64,000 bases of DNA from Cepaea nemoralis. Lineage: Eukaryota; Mollusca; Gastropoda; Stylommatophora; Helicidae. The notes below the pieces were generated by a model. The model ran no database searches. It had not been told where the DNA came from and saw only the letters and a list, made by a program, of their open reading frames with translations. Both the position numbers and the translations under genes were made by a program. The stretch lies in contig JACEFZ010018365.1 of NCBI GenBank assembly GCA_014155875.1, positions 62,001-126,000 of the forward strand. Reading direction: 5' to 3'. Of this stretch, positions 63,544 through 64,000 are shown in pieces (the stretch's first letter is position 1; every line of letters begins with the position of its first letter).

Positions 63544-64000
63544 GAATGAATATCATATCTGTATCAGCTAGGTGTGCAAGCCTACAGCACGATTGAGCAT
63601 CAAGATAGAACAGCTAGAAGGATGCTCAAGTCGTGACGTGGCTTGTTGTTGGGGTAGTTAGTTAAACACCAAGGACGAGGGAAGAGAAGTCAACATCATA
63701 CTTGATTGTATCGAGATTTTGTATCAACCACCATGTACCAATAAAGCCTGTTCTAAAATAACCTAACTGAACTTGTTGATCCACTGTATACACGCATTGT
63801 TACAGGTGGATTAAATGGAGCCGCACACAGGATCCGATTTTACTTGGATGTCGCGGGTACAATGTGAAGTAAGAAAGTCACTCTTGATGTCAGTCTATAG
63901 TATTTGAGTTTCTCTTGAAAATTTTAGATACTCATCTAAACAAAAAGTTCCATCGGACCATTTTTAATCGAGTAAGAAAGTCAAAATTTCAACATTTTTC
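63544..64000 (+). other. Sequence after the gypsy ORF, possible 3' LTR
   Basis: A purine-rich ggacgagggaagagaag (63673-63689) could be a polypurine tract. AATAAA (63739-63744) could be a poly-A signal. An LTR may begin shortly after the purine tract and end near tgttaca (about 63805), but no paired 5' copy was recognised. The window ends without a further feature. Confidence 0.4.

Overview
This 64 kb window looks like repeat-dominated nuclear DNA from an animal, most likely a lophotrochozoan such as a mollusc. It is AT-leaning and shows no operons or bacterial gene organisation. Most recognisable coding sequence is broken reverse transcriptase, endonuclease, RNase H, gag, integrase or transposase, and very long microsatellites of (TAG)n, (AT)n, (GAA)n, (GA)n, (GT)n and (AAC)n separate it. 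The animal assignment rests on element types (RTE-like, CR1/L2-like and RNase H-bearing non-LTR elements, mariner, hAT MITEs, gypsy). The mollusc guess rests on overall resemblance of the protein families and is inference.

Layout. 0.67-5.5 kb: a non-LTR element with RNase H (here family G), followed by two more head-to-tail copies of its 3' end joined by (GAA)n tails. 5.5-6.5 kb: a minus-strand RNase H retroelement fragment split by a hAT-type MITE with an 8-bp target duplication. 7.7-9.3 kb: (AAC)n, a dead mariner transposase and a retroelement terminus. 11.1-14.1 kb: a dispersed repeat, (AT)n and a 5'-truncated RTE-like element. 14.3-18.2 kb (minus strand): the only good host-gene candidate, a trypsin-fold protease exon followed in the same frame by a Cys-x5 hexapeptide-repeat tail, plus a decayed paralogue fragment nearby; a second hAT MITE and an RT fragment lie between them. 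18.8-22.7 kb: a gag-bearing LTR-type element without a visible pol. 23.3-23.9 kb: a small irregular satellite. 26.8 kb: a 143-bp insertion of the family G 3' end with a 13-bp target duplication. 30.4-31.2 kb: a composite fold-back structure with 206-bp near-identical arms inside a 12-bp target duplication. 31.2-38 kb: nothing recognisable. 38.5-43.3 kb: (TAG)n / element T1 / (TAG)n / element T2 / (TAG)n, an alternating array of an RTE-like family (T). 45.9-46.1 kb: a 59-bp tandem repeat. 49.7-54.2 kb: a longer family T copy with an 0.9-kb foreign insertion and a templated inverted duplication. 54.5-59.2 kb: a nearly full-length CR1/L2-type element with an SGNH-esterase-like ORF1. 59.7-63.8 kb: a gypsy-type element with gag, protease and part of integrase in one frame, but no reverse transcriptase.

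Functionally the region is a graveyard and nesting ground for retroelements. The main themes are head-to-tail copies joined through their own microsatellite tails, nonautonomous elements recognisable from intact target duplications, and one host protease locus with an unusual repeat tail broken by two in-frame stop codons. All coordinates of decayed elements are approximate. Family names come from reading motifs, not from database searches.
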